Origin: an uncultured Piscinibacter sp.
GTDB taxonomy: Bacteria; Pseudomonadota; Gammaproteobacteria; Burkholderiales; Burkholderiaceae_C
DNA length: 64,000 nt
Direction of reading: 5' to 3'
Assembly (NCBI RefSeq): GCF_937952055.1
Contig: NZ_CALFYO010000013.1
Span: 19,944-83,943 of the forward strand
Shown: in pieces, positions 26,897 through 36,601 of the stretch
Layout of the letters: each line of letters opens with the position of its first letter
Numbering within the stretch: the first letter of the stretch is position 1
Translations under genes and position numbers: made by a program
The notes under the pieces: generated by a model
What the model was told of the DNA's origin: nothing
Seen by the model: only the letters and a program-made list of their open reading frames with translations
Databases searched by the model: none

Positions 26897-28129
26897 TCAG
26901 GCCGACAGTTCGAGCAGGGTGTGCAGCAGCACCTCGGCGCCGGCATGCAGGTGCGCGGGCGCCGTGTGTTCGGCCGGGTTGTGGCTGATGCCCTGGACCG
27001 AGGGCACGAAGATCATCGCGGTGGGACAGATGCGCGCCATCATCTGCGCATCGTGCCCGGCTCCTGAGCTCATGGGGCGGTGCGAATGGCCGAGCCGCTG
27101 CGCGGTGCGCGCGATGAGATCGGCCACGCCCGAGTCGAAGCGCACCGGCTCGAAGCGAGCCAACGGCCGGGTTTCGATCTTCACCCCTTCGTTCGACGCC
27201 AGCTCCGCGAGGAACTGCGCCAGCCGACGCTCGGCCTGCTGCAGCAGGCCCTCGTCGGTGTTGCGCAGGTCCACGGTGAGCCTGGCACGGGCGGCGATGA
27301 CGTTGATCAGGTTCGGCTGCAGCGTCAGCGCGCCCATGGTCGCCACCTGGCTGCCGCCCATTTCGTCGGCCAAGCGGCGCAGGAAGCTGCCGATCGCGGC
27401 GGCGCAATAGCCGGCATCGTGACGCAGCCGCATCGGCGTCGTGCCGGCATGGTTGGACTGTCCGCGGATGTCGACTTCCTGCCACGAGATGCCCTGCAGG
27501 TCGCGCACGGCGCCGATGGTCACGCCCTCCGCGTCGAGCACCGGCCCCTGCTCGATGTGCAGTTCGACGAAGGCATGAGGCGTGCACAGGGGCAGTGGCG
27601 CCTCGCCCAGGTAGCCGATGCGCTCGAGCTCCGCGCGCAGCCCCGCGCCATCGATGGCGCGCGTGGCGTAGGCCTGCTCCAGCGGCAGGCCGCCCGCGTA
27701 CACCAGCGAGCCCAGCATGTCGGGCTGGAAGCGCGCGCCTTCCTCGTTGGTGAACACACCGACCACCAGCGGGCGCCGTGTCGTCAGGCCCGCGTCGTTC
27801 AGGGCCTGCACCACTTCCAGGCCCGCCAGCACGCCGTAGTTGCCGTCGTAGCGACCGCCGGTGCGCACGGTGTCGATGTGCGAGCCGGTCATCACCGGCG
27901 CCAGGTCTTCCCGGCCGGGACGGCGGCCGAAGATGTTGCCGATGCCATCGACGGCGATCTGCAGGCCGAGTTCGCGCATCCATGCCACCACCCTGTCGCG
28001 CCCGGCGCGATCGTCGTCGGTCAGCGCGAGACGGCAGCACGCGCCTTCGGCGGTCGCGCCGATGGCCGCCAGACTGTCCAGGCGTTCCAGCAGGCGCGCC
28101 GGGTCGATGTGCACGGCGGCCGTGCTCAC
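26897..28129 (-). CDS. M20 N-carbamoyl-L-amino-acid hydrolase / ureidopropionase-like
   Basis: 410 aa from GTG 28129, overlapping the diaminopropionate ammonia-lyase stop by 4 bp. The Zn-dependent amidase branch of M20 (allantoate amidohydrolase, beta-ureidopropionase, L-carbamoylase) is recognised by MTGSHIDTVRTGGRYDGNYGVL (metal His84, Asp95), TNEEGARF, FVELHIEQGPVL, and GHDAQMMA near the C-terminus, plus the dimerisation-domain GQSNHAGTTPM. Expected reaction: hydrolysis of a ureido group to free amine, CO2 and ammonia. A paralogue lies at 40533-41789. Confidence 0.9.
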   Translation of the reverse strand: MSTAAVHIDPARLLERLDSLAAIGATAEGACCRLALTDDDRAGRDRVVAWMRELGLQIAVDGIGNIFGRRPGREDLAPVMTGSHIDTVRTGGRYDGNYGVLAGLEVVQALNDAGLTTRRPLVVGVFTNEEGARFQPDMLGSLVYAGGLPLEQAYATRAIDGAGLRAELERIGYLGEAPLPLCTPHAFVELHIEQGPVLDAEGVTIGAVRDLQGISWQEVDIRGQSNHAGTTPMRLRHDAGYCAAAIGSFLRRLADEMGGSQVATMGALTLQPNLINVIAARARLTVDLRNTDEGLLQQAERRLAQFLAELASNEGVKIETRPLARFEPVRFDSGVADLIARTAQRLGHSHRPMSSGAGHDAQMMARICPTAMIFVPSVQGISHNPAEHTAPAHLHAGAEVLLHTLLELSA

Positions 28130-29352
28130 CTGAGCACGTCCTCGGCGCTGCGACCCACGACCTCGCGGTAGATCACCGCGTCGGTGTCTCCTTCGCTGCC
28201 CAGCAGCAGCACGCGCGATGAATCGTCCAGTGCCAGCGTCTGCCGCAGCGCCGGGTGATCGCGGGCGGCGAGCAGCGCGGCCAGACCGACGCCCCCGGTC
28301 TCGCCGGCCACCACCGGCGGGTCGCCAGGTGCCGGATCGGCGAGCACGCGCATCGCCTGCAGCGCATAGTCGTCGTCCACCGCCACCGCCACGTTGGCGC
28401 CGCTGTGCAGCACCTCCCAGGCCAGGTCCGACACTTCGCCGCAGGCCAGCCCAGCCATCACGGTGTCGAGGGCACCCCCGACGACGACCGGGCGTCCCGC
28501 CTGCAGGCTGCGATAGACGCAGTCGGCCCGGGTCGGCTCCACCACCACGAAGCGCGGGCGTCGTTCGCCCCAGCGTAGCCAGAAGGTGGCACACACCGCC
28601 GCCGCCAGCGCGCCGACTCCGGCCTGCGCGAACACATGCGTCGGCACCGGGCGGCCGGCCAGCTGCTGCACGATCTCGGCGCCCATCACGCCGTAGCCGC
28701 ACATCACATCCAGGGGGATGTCGCGGTAGCCGGGGTACGAGGTGTCGGACACCACGGTCCAGCCTTCGGCCGCCGCAGTCGCAGCCGCATGGCGCACGGC
28801 GTCGTCGTAGTTGCCCTTCACCTCGCGCACCTCGGCGCCATAGCGGGCAATCGCGTCGCGCCGGCCCTGGCTGACATGTTCGTGCACATAGATCACGCAG
28901 CGGCAGCCGAACAGCCGTGCACCCCAGGCCACCGAGCGGCCATGGTTGCCGTCGGTGGCGCAGGTGACGGTCGCGCCGCGAACGACGTCGTCGAAGGCGC
29001 CCGACAGCAGATCGCGCGAGCTGACGTGCGCGAGACCGCGCGCGGACATGGCCTTGTGGCGCAGCACATTGGCCACCGCGTACGCGCCGCCGAGCGCCTT
29101 GAAGCTGCCGAGGCGGAAGCGGTCGCGCTCGTCCTTGTAGAGCAGTTCGCCCACTTCGAGCTGCCGCGCCAGCCCCGGCAGTTCCCGCAGCGGCGTCGCT
29201 GCATAACCGGGCCAGCTCGAGATCTCGGCCAGCGCGGCATCGAAGCCGGCGCGCGTCAGGCTGCGCGGCGGCCCGCCGTCATAGGGCAGCGCGGGCGCAG
29301 CGGCCGCCGGATTGGCGTAGGCGCGTGCTTCAGGGGTGCTGGTCATGCTCAT
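28126..29352 (-). CDS. dpaL: Diaminopropionate ammonia-lyase
   Basis: 408 aa from ATG 29352, which overlaps the stop of the ABC ATPase gene (ATGA). PLP-dependent fold type II enzyme converting D- or L-2,3-diaminopropionate to pyruvate and two ammonia. The PLP lysine is Lys85 in FRLGSFKALGGAYA; CATDGNHGRSVAWGA is the phosphate/substrate loop characteristic of the family; VAGETGGVGLAAL and LLGSEGDTD follow near the C-terminus. Length fits E. coli YgeX (398 aa). Longer in-frame starts would run into the upstream gene and are rejected. Being in an operon with two carbamoyl hydrolases suggests its substrate is released from a ureido or acyl derivative. Confidence 0.92.
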   Translation of the reverse strand: MSMTSTPEARAYANPAAAAPALPYDGGPPRSLTRAGFDAALAEISSWPGYAATPLRELPGLARQLEVGELLYKDERDRFRLGSFKALGGAYAVANVLRHKAMSARGLAHVSSRDLLSGAFDDVVRGATVTCATDGNHGRSVAWGARLFGCRCVIYVHEHVSQGRRDAIARYGAEVREVKGNYDDAVRHAAATAAAEGWTVVSDTSYPGYRDIPLDVMCGYGVMGAEIVQQLAGRPVPTHVFAQAGVGALAAAVCATFWLRWGERRPRFVVVEPTRADCVYRSLQAGRPVVVGGALDTVMAGLACGEVSDLAWEVLHSGANVAVAVDDDYALQAMRVLADPAPGDPPVVAGETGGVGLAALLAARDHPALRQTLALDDSSRVLLLGSEGDTDAVIYREVVGRSAEDVLR

Positions 29353-30367
29353 GCCGCAGTCTGCTCCTTCTTGGGCATGGAGGCGGGCTGGCGCAGATGG
29401 CACGCCACCCATTGGCCCGCCTGCACCTGCTGCAGCGGCGGTTCCTCGCGCCGGCAGCGTTCTTCGGCGTGCGGGCAGCGGGTGTGGAAATGGCACCCGG
29501 GGGGAGGCTTCATGGGGCTGGGCACGTCGCCGCTCAGGACCCGGCGCTGCCTGCGCACCGTGGGGTCGGGCACCGGCACGGCGTCGAGCAAGGCTTCGGT
29601 GTAGGGATGCAGCGGCTGCGTGAAGATCGCCTTGCGCGGCGCGATCTCGACGATCTTGCCCAGGTACATCACCGCCACCCGGTGACTGATGTGCTCCACC
29701 ACCGCCAGGTCGTGCGCGATGAACAGGTAGGACAGGTGGAACTCCTGCTGCAGGTCCATCATGAGGTTGATGACCTGCGCCTGCACCGAGACGTCGAGCG
29801 CCGACACCGGTTCGTCGCAGACGATGAGCCTGGGCTGCACCGACAGTGCTCGCGCGATGCCCAGACGCTGGCGCTGACCCCCGGAGAACTCGAACGGGTA
29901 CTTCACCATCTGGTCCGGGCGCAGGCCCACGCGCTCGAACAGTTGTGCCACGCGCTCGCGGGTCGCCGAGTCAGAAAGGCTTTCGTAGTTGCGCAGCGGC
30001 TCGGCCACGATGTCGGCGGCGCGGATGCGCGGATTAAGCGACGAGTACGGATCCTGGAACACCGCCTGCAATTCGCGCCGCACCGGACGCATCTGCGCCT
30101 GGCTCAGGGCCTCGATGGGCTGGCCGCGCCACAGGATGCGGCCTTCGGTGGGATCCTGCAGGCGCAGGATGAGCTTGCCGGTGGTGGACTTGCCGCAACC
30201 CGACTCGCCCACCAGGCCGAGCGTCTCGCCGGCGGCGATGGAGAAGCTGACGCCGTCGACCGCGCGCACCTTGCCGCCGCTGCGGCCCAGCCAGCCCTGC
30301 TCGGTGGCGTAGTGCTTGCGCAGCCCCTGAACGTCGAGCAGCAGGTCCTTGGGGGTGTCTGCCATGT

Positions 30368-30371
<4 letters not shown>
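29349..30371 (-). CDS. ABC transporter ATP-binding protein, DppF/OppF type
   Basis: 340 aa. Second ATPase of a peptide/nickel-type importer: Walker A GESGCGKST, Q-loop FQDPYSSLNPR, signature FSGGQRQRLGIARAL, Walker B LIVCDEPVSALDVS, and the oligopeptide-ATPase C-terminal domain with a Cys cluster (CHFHTRCPHAEERC) typical of the iron-sulphur-like OppF/DppF tail. ATG overlaps the stop of the partner ATPase gene by 4 bp. Drives import together with the adjacent permeases and binding protein. Confidence 0.93.
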
Positions 30372-31407
<1,036 letters not shown>

Positions 31408-31411
<4 letters not shown>

Positions 31412-32301
31412 ATCCGGCGCGCCAGTCGGGGGTCGAGCGCATCGCGCATGCCGTCACCGAGCAGGTTGACCGACAGCACCGTGATCGACAGGAAGATTCC
31501 CGGGAACAGCAGGATGGTGCCCGCCACCTGGATGAGGCTGCGCGCCTCGGCCATGATGTTGCCCCAGCTCGGGATGTTGGGCGGCGTGCCTGCACCGATG
31601 AAGGACAGGATGGCCTCGGTGATCATGGCGGAGGCGCAGATGTAGGTGGCCTGCACCAGCAGCGGCGCCACCGTGTTGGGCAGGATGTGGCGCAGCAGGA
31701 TGGCGGGCAGACGGGTGCCCGAGGCCGTGGCCGCTTCCACGTAGGGTTGCTCGCGCAGTGTCAGCACCAGCGAGCGCACCAGGCGCACCACGCGCGGCAC
31801 CTCGGTGATGGCAATGGCGACGATCACGTTCTGCAGGCTGGCCTTGGTCAGCGAGATCAGCGCGATCGCCAGCAGCACCGACGGGATCGACATCAGCCCA
31901 TCCATGACACGCATCACCACCGCGTCCAGCCAGCGCAGGTAGCCCGTCACCAGTCCGACGGCCAGGCCGATCACGCTGGCCAGCAGCGCCACCGCCAGGC
32001 CCACCGACAGCGACACCCGCGTGCCGTAGACCACCCGGCTGTAGACATCGCGGCCGATCATGTCGGTGCCGAACCAGTGTTCGGCCGACGGCGGCTTGAG
32101 GCGCCGGACAGGCGAAAGCGCCAGCGGGTCGGTCGTGCCGAGCCAGGGCGCGAACAGCGCCACGCAGACCATCAGTACCAGCACCACTGCGCCGGCAATG
32201 GCGGTGGGATGGCGGCGCAGCGCGTCCTTGAAGCGCAGCCAGGTCGGCGACACCGAGCGGGGCGCGATGATCACGGCTGAGGCGCTCGTCGACATGCTCA
32301 T
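31408..32301 (-). CDS. ABC transporter permease, DppC type
   Basis: 297 aa from ATG 32301 (or 32295), 4 nt after the DppB-type permease stop. N-terminal OppC-like region, about six membrane spans, GTDMIGRDVYSRVVYGTR before the permease domain and the EAA-loop YVEAATASGTRLPAILLRHILPN that contacts the ATPase. The earlier in-frame ATG (32433) lies inside the upstream gene and is rejected. Forms the channel with the DppB-type protein. Confidence 0.92.
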
Positions 32302-32305
32302 CGGC

Positions 32306-33247
32306 TCAGTAGCGGATGCGAGGATCGAACAGCGAGTAGCTGAGGTCGACCAGCAGGTTGACCAGCACGTACACCGCGGAGAACAGCAGCGTGACGCCCT
32401 GGATGATCGGGTAGTCGCGGCGCAGGATCGCATCCACGGTGAGTCGGCCGAGGCCCGGGATCGCGAAGACGGTCTCGGTCACCACCACCCCGCCGATCAG
32501 CAAGGCCACGCCAATGCCGATGACGGTGACGATGGGCACCGCGGCGTTCTTCAGCGCATGACGGACCAGCACGGTGCGCGGCGCCAGCCCCTTGGCGGTC
32601 GCGGTGCGCACGTAGTCCTGCGCCAGCACGTCGAGCATGGTGGCCCGCGTGATGCGCGCGATCAGCGCCATGTAGACGATGCCCAGCGCCAGGCTGGGCA
32701 GGATCATGTGGCGGATGAAGGGGCCGAACCCTTCCTTCAGGCTGCGGTAGCCCTGCACCGGCAGCCATTCGAGCTGCACCGCGAACAGCAGGATCAGCCC
32801 GTAGGCGATCACGAACACCGGCACCGAGAAGCCGAGTACCGAGACGGCCATCACGACGCGATCGATCCAGCCGCCGGCGCGCGCGGCCGCCAGCACGCCC
32901 AGGGGCACCGCCAGTCCGACGGCGACGATCAGCGTGCACACCGTGAGAGCGAGCGTCGGCTCGACGCGCTGCCCGATCAGCGTGGTCACCGGCAAGGTGG
33001 TGAAGATCGAGGTGCCCAGGTCGCCGTGCGCCAGCGCCCACAGCCAGCTGCCGAAGCGCACGAGGTAGGGCTGGTCCAGCCCCAGCTGGGCGCGGATGCG
33101 CGCGATGTCGGCCTCGGTGGCGATGTCGCCGGCAATCACCGCAGCCGGGTCGCCCGGGCTCAGGTAGAGCAGCGAGAACACGAACAGCGCCACGACGCCC
33201 ATCACCGGAATGGTGGCGAGCAGGCGCTTCAGCAGGTATCGGAGCAT
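32306..33247 (-). CDS. ABC transporter permease, DppB type
   Basis: 313 aa. Starts MLRYLLKRLLATIPVM as in DppB/OppB proteins, with the LSPGDPA motif, HGDLGTSIFTTLPV, six membrane spans and the EAA loop DYVRTATAKGLAPRTVLVRHALKNA. First permease gene of the importer. It is separated from the upstream binding-protein gene by a GC-rich hairpin, a common arrangement that gives the binding protein more transcript than the permeases. Confidence 0.93.
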   Translation of the reverse strand: MLRYLLKRLLATIPVMGVVALFVFSLLYLSPGDPAAVIAGDIATEADIARIRAQLGLDQPYLVRFGSWLWALAHGDLGTSIFTTLPVTTLIGQRVEPTLALTVCTLIVAVGLAVPLGVLAAARAGGWIDRVVMAVSVLGFSVPVFVIAYGLILLFAVQLEWLPVQGYRSLKEGFGPFIRHMILPSLALGIVYMALIARITRATMLDVLAQDYVRTATAKGLAPRTVLVRHALKNAAVPIVTVIGIGVALLIGGVVVTETVFAIPGLGRLTVDAILRRDYPIIQGVTLLFSAVYVLVNLLVDLSYSLFDPRIRY

Positions 33248-33264
33248 CGGTGAGGGGATCGATC

Positions 33265-33287
33265 GCGGGCCCGCTGAGCGGGCCCGC
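33265..33287 (-). terminator. Intercistronic hairpin between binding protein and permease genes
   Basis: Ten-bp perfect arms (gcgggcccgc on both sides) around tga. It lies in the 55-bp gap after the binding-protein stop. In ABC operons such structures attenuate read-through and protect the upstream mRNA; there is no U-tract, so read-through to the permeases is expected. Confidence 0.65.
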
Positions 33288-33302
33288 CCGGCGGCGGGGC
33301 CG

Positions 33303-34907
33303 CTACTTCTTCTCGACGTTCCAGATGAAGGTCACCGGCGAGTTGATCACGCCGGACAGGTTGCTCCGGTACGCGGTCGGGATGATGAACTGTGCCGTCG
33401 GGATGTAGGGCACGGTCTCGAAGGCGCGCCGCTGCATGTCTTCGGCGACCTTCTTCTGGTCGGCCAGTGTCGGCGCGTTGAACCACGCATCGCGCAGCTC
33501 CTCGAGCTTGGCATCGGTCGGCCAGCCGAACCACGACTTGTCTCCCGCGCCGCGCAGCGGCGAGTTCAACGCCGGCGTGGTGATGTCCGGCCCGACGAAC
33601 CAGGTGTGGAAGACGCTCCAGCCGCCCTTCTCGACCGGCTCCTTGGAGGAGCGGCGCGTGATCAGCGTGCCCCAGTCGCTCGCCGCGAGTTCGACGTTCA
33701 GGCCGATCTTGCGCAGCAGTTCCTGCGTGACCAGCGCCTGCGAGTTGACGATGGGCTGGTCGGTGGCCGTCATCAAGATGATCTTCTCGCCCTTGTACCC
33801 GGCCTCCTTGACGAGCGCCTTGGCGCGCTCGACGTCGCGCTTGCCGGTCAGCGCCTCGGAGCCGGCCGTGCTGGCCATCGGCGTGCCGCAGGTGAAGTAC
33901 GACGGGCAGGGCTTGCCGTTCTTCGGGTCGCCGGCGATCGCGATCGCGTAGTCGTTCTGGTCCAGCACCGCGAGCACGGCCTGGCGCATCTTCACGTTGT
34001 TGAACGGCGGATTCAGATGGTTGAAGCGCAGCAGGCCGATCGAGCCGAGCGGATCGACGCTCTCGACCTTGATGTCCTTGTTCTTGGCCACGACCGGCAC
34101 CAGGTCCACCGGCACCTGCTGCCACCAGTCCACCTCGCCGGTGTTCAGCGCGGCCGCCGCGGTGGCGGAGTCAGGGATGTAGATCCACTCGACCCGGTCG
34201 ACCTTCACCACCTTGCCGCCGGCGCCCCAGGACGGCGCCTCCTTGCGCGGCACATAGTCGGTGTTCTTGACATACACGACCTTGTTGCCGGGCACCCACT
34301 GTTCCTTGACGAACTTGAAGGGGCCCGAGCCGGTGGCATCGGTGATGGCCGTGAACGCATCGGTCTTGGCGATCCGCTCGGGCATGATGAAGGGCACGTT
34401 CGACGAGGGCTTGGCGAGCGCTTCCAGCACGTACGGGAACGGCTTCTTCAGCTTGAGGCGGAAGGTCTTGTCGTTGACCGCCGTCCAGGCCTCGGTCATC
34501 TCACCCAGGCGCTGGCCGAACACGTCGCGCTTGGCCCAGCGCTCGATGGATGCGATGCAGTCGGCCGATCGCACCGGCGCACCGTCGTGGAACTTGAGAC
34601 CGTCGCGCAGCGTGAAGGTGTAGGTGAGGTTGTCCTTGCTGACCTCCCACTTGTCCACCATCTGCGGCTGGACCTTGAAGCTCGCATCGGTGGCGAACAG
34701 CACGTCGTACACCATGTAGCCATGGTTGCGCGTGATGTATGCCGTGGTCCAGATCGGATCGAGGCTGCGCAGATCGGCCTCGGGCACGAACTTCAGCACC
34801 TTGTCCTGTGCCAGCACCGGGGCAGCGAATGCCACACCCGTCGCCAGCACGAGGCCAGTCGCCAACTGATGCAGACGCGCTTTGAATCTCGGGAACCCAA
34901 CCGTCAT
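33303..34907 (-). CDS. ABC transporter substrate-binding protein, DppA/OppA type
   Basis: 534 aa from ATG 34907, with GAGGAAAAGG upstream. Sec signal peptide ending near VLAQ (residue 33). Cluster C periplasmic binding protein: LRSLDPIWTTAYITRNHGYMVYD start, LRDGLKFHDGAPVRSADC, GSGPFKF, NPPFNNVKMRQAV and the C-terminal IPTAQFI segment. It is the first gene of the operon and binds the compound to be imported, which in this family can be peptides, opines or modified amino acids. Four cysteines are present, two close together (CPSYFTC). Confidence 0.93.
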   Translation of the reverse strand: MTVGFPRFKARLHQLATGLVLATGVAFAAPVLAQDKVLKFVPEADLRSLDPIWTTAYITRNHGYMVYDVLFATDASFKVQPQMVDKWEVSKDNLTYTFTLRDGLKFHDGAPVRSADCIASIERWAKRDVFGQRLGEMTEAWTAVNDKTFRLKLKKPFPYVLEALAKPSSNVPFIMPERIAKTDAFTAITDATGSGPFKFVKEQWVPGNKVVYVKNTDYVPRKEAPSWGAGGKVVKVDRVEWIYIPDSATAAAALNTGEVDWWQQVPVDLVPVVAKNKDIKVESVDPLGSIGLLRFNHLNPPFNNVKMRQAVLAVLDQNDYAIAIAGDPKNGKPCPSYFTCGTPMASTAGSEALTGKRDVERAKALVKEAGYKGEKIILMTATDQPIVNSQALVTQELLRKIGLNVELAASDWGTLITRRSSKEPVEKGGWSVFHTWFVGPDITTPALNSPLRGAGDKSWFGWPTDAKLEELRDAWFNAPTLADQKKVAEDMQRRAFETVPYIPTAQFIIPTAYRSNLSGVINSPVTFIWNVEKK

Positions 34908-35149
34908 GATGTCCTTTTCCTCTTCGGTGAACTGCACAGGGCCTGATTGGCGCCGCACACGGCACCGCCAGCCCACACACGGATCAGCAAGACCCGTTCC
35001 CGCCACCCGGCATCGATCGGCGCAGGCATCGCCTGCCGTCGCGGCGGCATCGTTGTGCCGCGGCGGTGCACGCGCACCAAATCGGTCATTTGTCGGTCCA
35101 CAGACAATGATCCAGACTATAGGTGGGGTCTATTGGGAGTAATGCCGGG
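34908..35149. promoter_or_regulatory. Divergent promoter region of the two catabolic operons
   Basis: 242 bp between the binding-protein start (minus) and the D-aminoacylase start (plus). It must control both catabolic operons. It contains an inverted repeat at 35090-35107 (listed separately) and an AT-richer stretch, actatagg at about 35116-35123, that could be part of a plus-strand -10 region. Confidence 0.55.
35090..35107. promoter_or_regulatory. Candidate operator, TTGTC-N8-GACAA
   Basis: Inverted repeat ttgtc-ggtccaca-gacaa, extended by near-symmetric tcat / atga flanks (35086-35110). Spacing and TTGTC/GACAA half-sites resemble operators of GntR/FCD-type catabolic regulators. It lies in the middle of the divergent promoter region, so one regulator could switch both operons. 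No such regulator gene is in the window. Confidence 0.45.
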
Positions 35150-36601
35150 ATGCCTGAGCACGATTGTTTGCTGCGCGATGCACTCTTGTTCGACGGGTCG
35201 GGCGCCGGGCGCCGGCGTGCCGACGTGGCCATCGAGGCGGGCCGCATCGTCGCGGTCGGTGACCTCGGCCACGCGCCGGCGCGCGAGGTGGTCGACCTGA
35301 GTGGCCTGGCCCTCGCGCCGGGATTCATCGACGTGCACACGCACGACGACCGGCTGCTGCTCGCCGACCCGACGATGGCGCCCAAGCTCAGCCAGGGGGT
35401 GACCAGCGTGATCGCCGGCAACTGCGGCATCAGCCTGGCGCCTCTGGGCCGACGGGAGGCGGTGCCACCGTTGAACCTGGTCGCCGACGGGCCGGCTCAG
35501 CGCTTCGACTCGTTCGCGGCGTACTTCGCCGCGCTCGAACACGAGCCGCCCGCCGTCAACATGGCCGCGCTGGTCGGCCACACCACCTTGCGCGTCGTGA
35601 CCATGCAGGCCCTCGACCGCCCGGCCGACCGCGGCGAGATCGCGCACATGCAGGGGCTGGTTCGCGAGGCGCTGCAGGCCGGGGTGCTGGGTCTGTCCAC
35701 CGGTACCTACTACGCGCCGGCGAGCGCGGCCAGCGCCGAGGAGATCCTCGCCGTGTGCGAGCCGTTGCGCGGCAGCGGCGCGCTGATCGCTTCGCACATC
35801 CGCGACGAGGGCGAGCGCGTGCTCGAGTCCATGACCGAGGCGATGAAGATCGCCAACGCTCTGGGCGTGCGGCAGGTGATCTCGCACCACAAGGTGGTCG
35901 GCCGCGCGAACTTCGGCCGCTCGCGCGAAACGCTGGCGCTGCTGGACCAGGCCCGCCTGGAGGGCGACGTGTGCCTGGACTGCTACCCCTACACCGCCTC
36001 GTCCACCGTGCTGCGCAAGGACACCGCGCGACAGGCTTCGCGCACGCTGGTCGCCTGGTCGAAGGCGCGGCCCGCCGCCGCCGGGCGCGACCTCGACGAC
36101 CTGGCCCGCGAGCAGGGGCTCGACACCGACGCCATGATCGACGCGCTGCAGCCCGCCGGCGCGATCTACTTCTCGATGGACGAGGCCGACGTGGAACGCA
36201 TCCTCGTCCATCCGCAGACGATGATCGGCTCCGACGGCCTGCCGCACGACACCTTTCCGCACCCGCGGCTGTGGGGCGCCTTCCCGCGCGTGCTCGGCCA
36301 CTACGCCCGCGATCGGCACCTGTTCAGCCTCGAGACCGCGGTGCACAAGATGACCGGATTGCCGGCCTCGCGCTTCGGCCTGCAGGGGCGCGGCCTGGTG
36401 CGGCCCGGATTCGCCGCCGACCTGGTGGTGTTCGACCCGGAGCACGTGATCGATGCCGCCACCTACGCCGAGCCGCAGCGCCCGGCGAGCGGCATCGCGC
36501 GCGTCTACGTCAACGGCCGACTGGCCTGGCATGCCGGCGCCGGCACCGGCGCACGCGCAGGCCGCGTGCTGCGTCGCGCGGCCCCCGGAGCCTCGTCATG
36601 A
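35150..36601 (+). CDS. N-acyl-D-amino-acid deacylase-like amidohydrolase
   Basis: 483 aa from ATG 35150 with GGGAG upstream. D-aminoacylase family: FIDVHTHDDRLLL metal motif near residue 65, SVIAGNCGISLAPL (the conserved metal-ligand Cys in GNCG), GLSTGTYYAP, ASHIRDEG, SHHKVVGRANFGRS, and the GSDGLPHD Asp segment near 360. Removes the acyl group from N-acyl-D-amino acids or opens related amides. Its stop overlaps the M81 peptidase start (ATGA), so it leads a four-gene coupled operon divergent from the ABC transporter operon. Confidence 0.9.
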   Translation: MPEHDCLLRDALLFDGSGAGRRRADVAIEAGRIVAVGDLGHAPAREVVDLSGLALAPGFIDVHTHDDRLLLADPTMAPKLSQGVTSVIAGNCGISLAPLGRREAVPPLNLVADGPAQRFDSFAAYFAALEHEPPAVNMAALVGHTTLRVVTMQALDRPADRGEIAHMQGLVREALQAGVLGLSTGTYYAPASAASAEEILAVCEPLRGSGALIASHIRDEGERVLESMTEAMKIANALGVRQVISHHKVVGRANFGRSRETLALLDQARLEGDVCLDCYPYTASSTVLRKDTARQASRTLVAWSKARPAAAGRDLDDLAREQGLDTDAMIDALQPAGAIYFSMDEADVERILVHPQTMIGSDGLPHDTFPHPRLWGAFPRVLGHYARDRHLFSLETAVHKMTGLPASRFGLQGRGLVRPGFAADLVVFDPEHVIDAATYAEPQRPASGIARVYVNGRLAWHAGAGTGARAGRVLRRAAPGASS

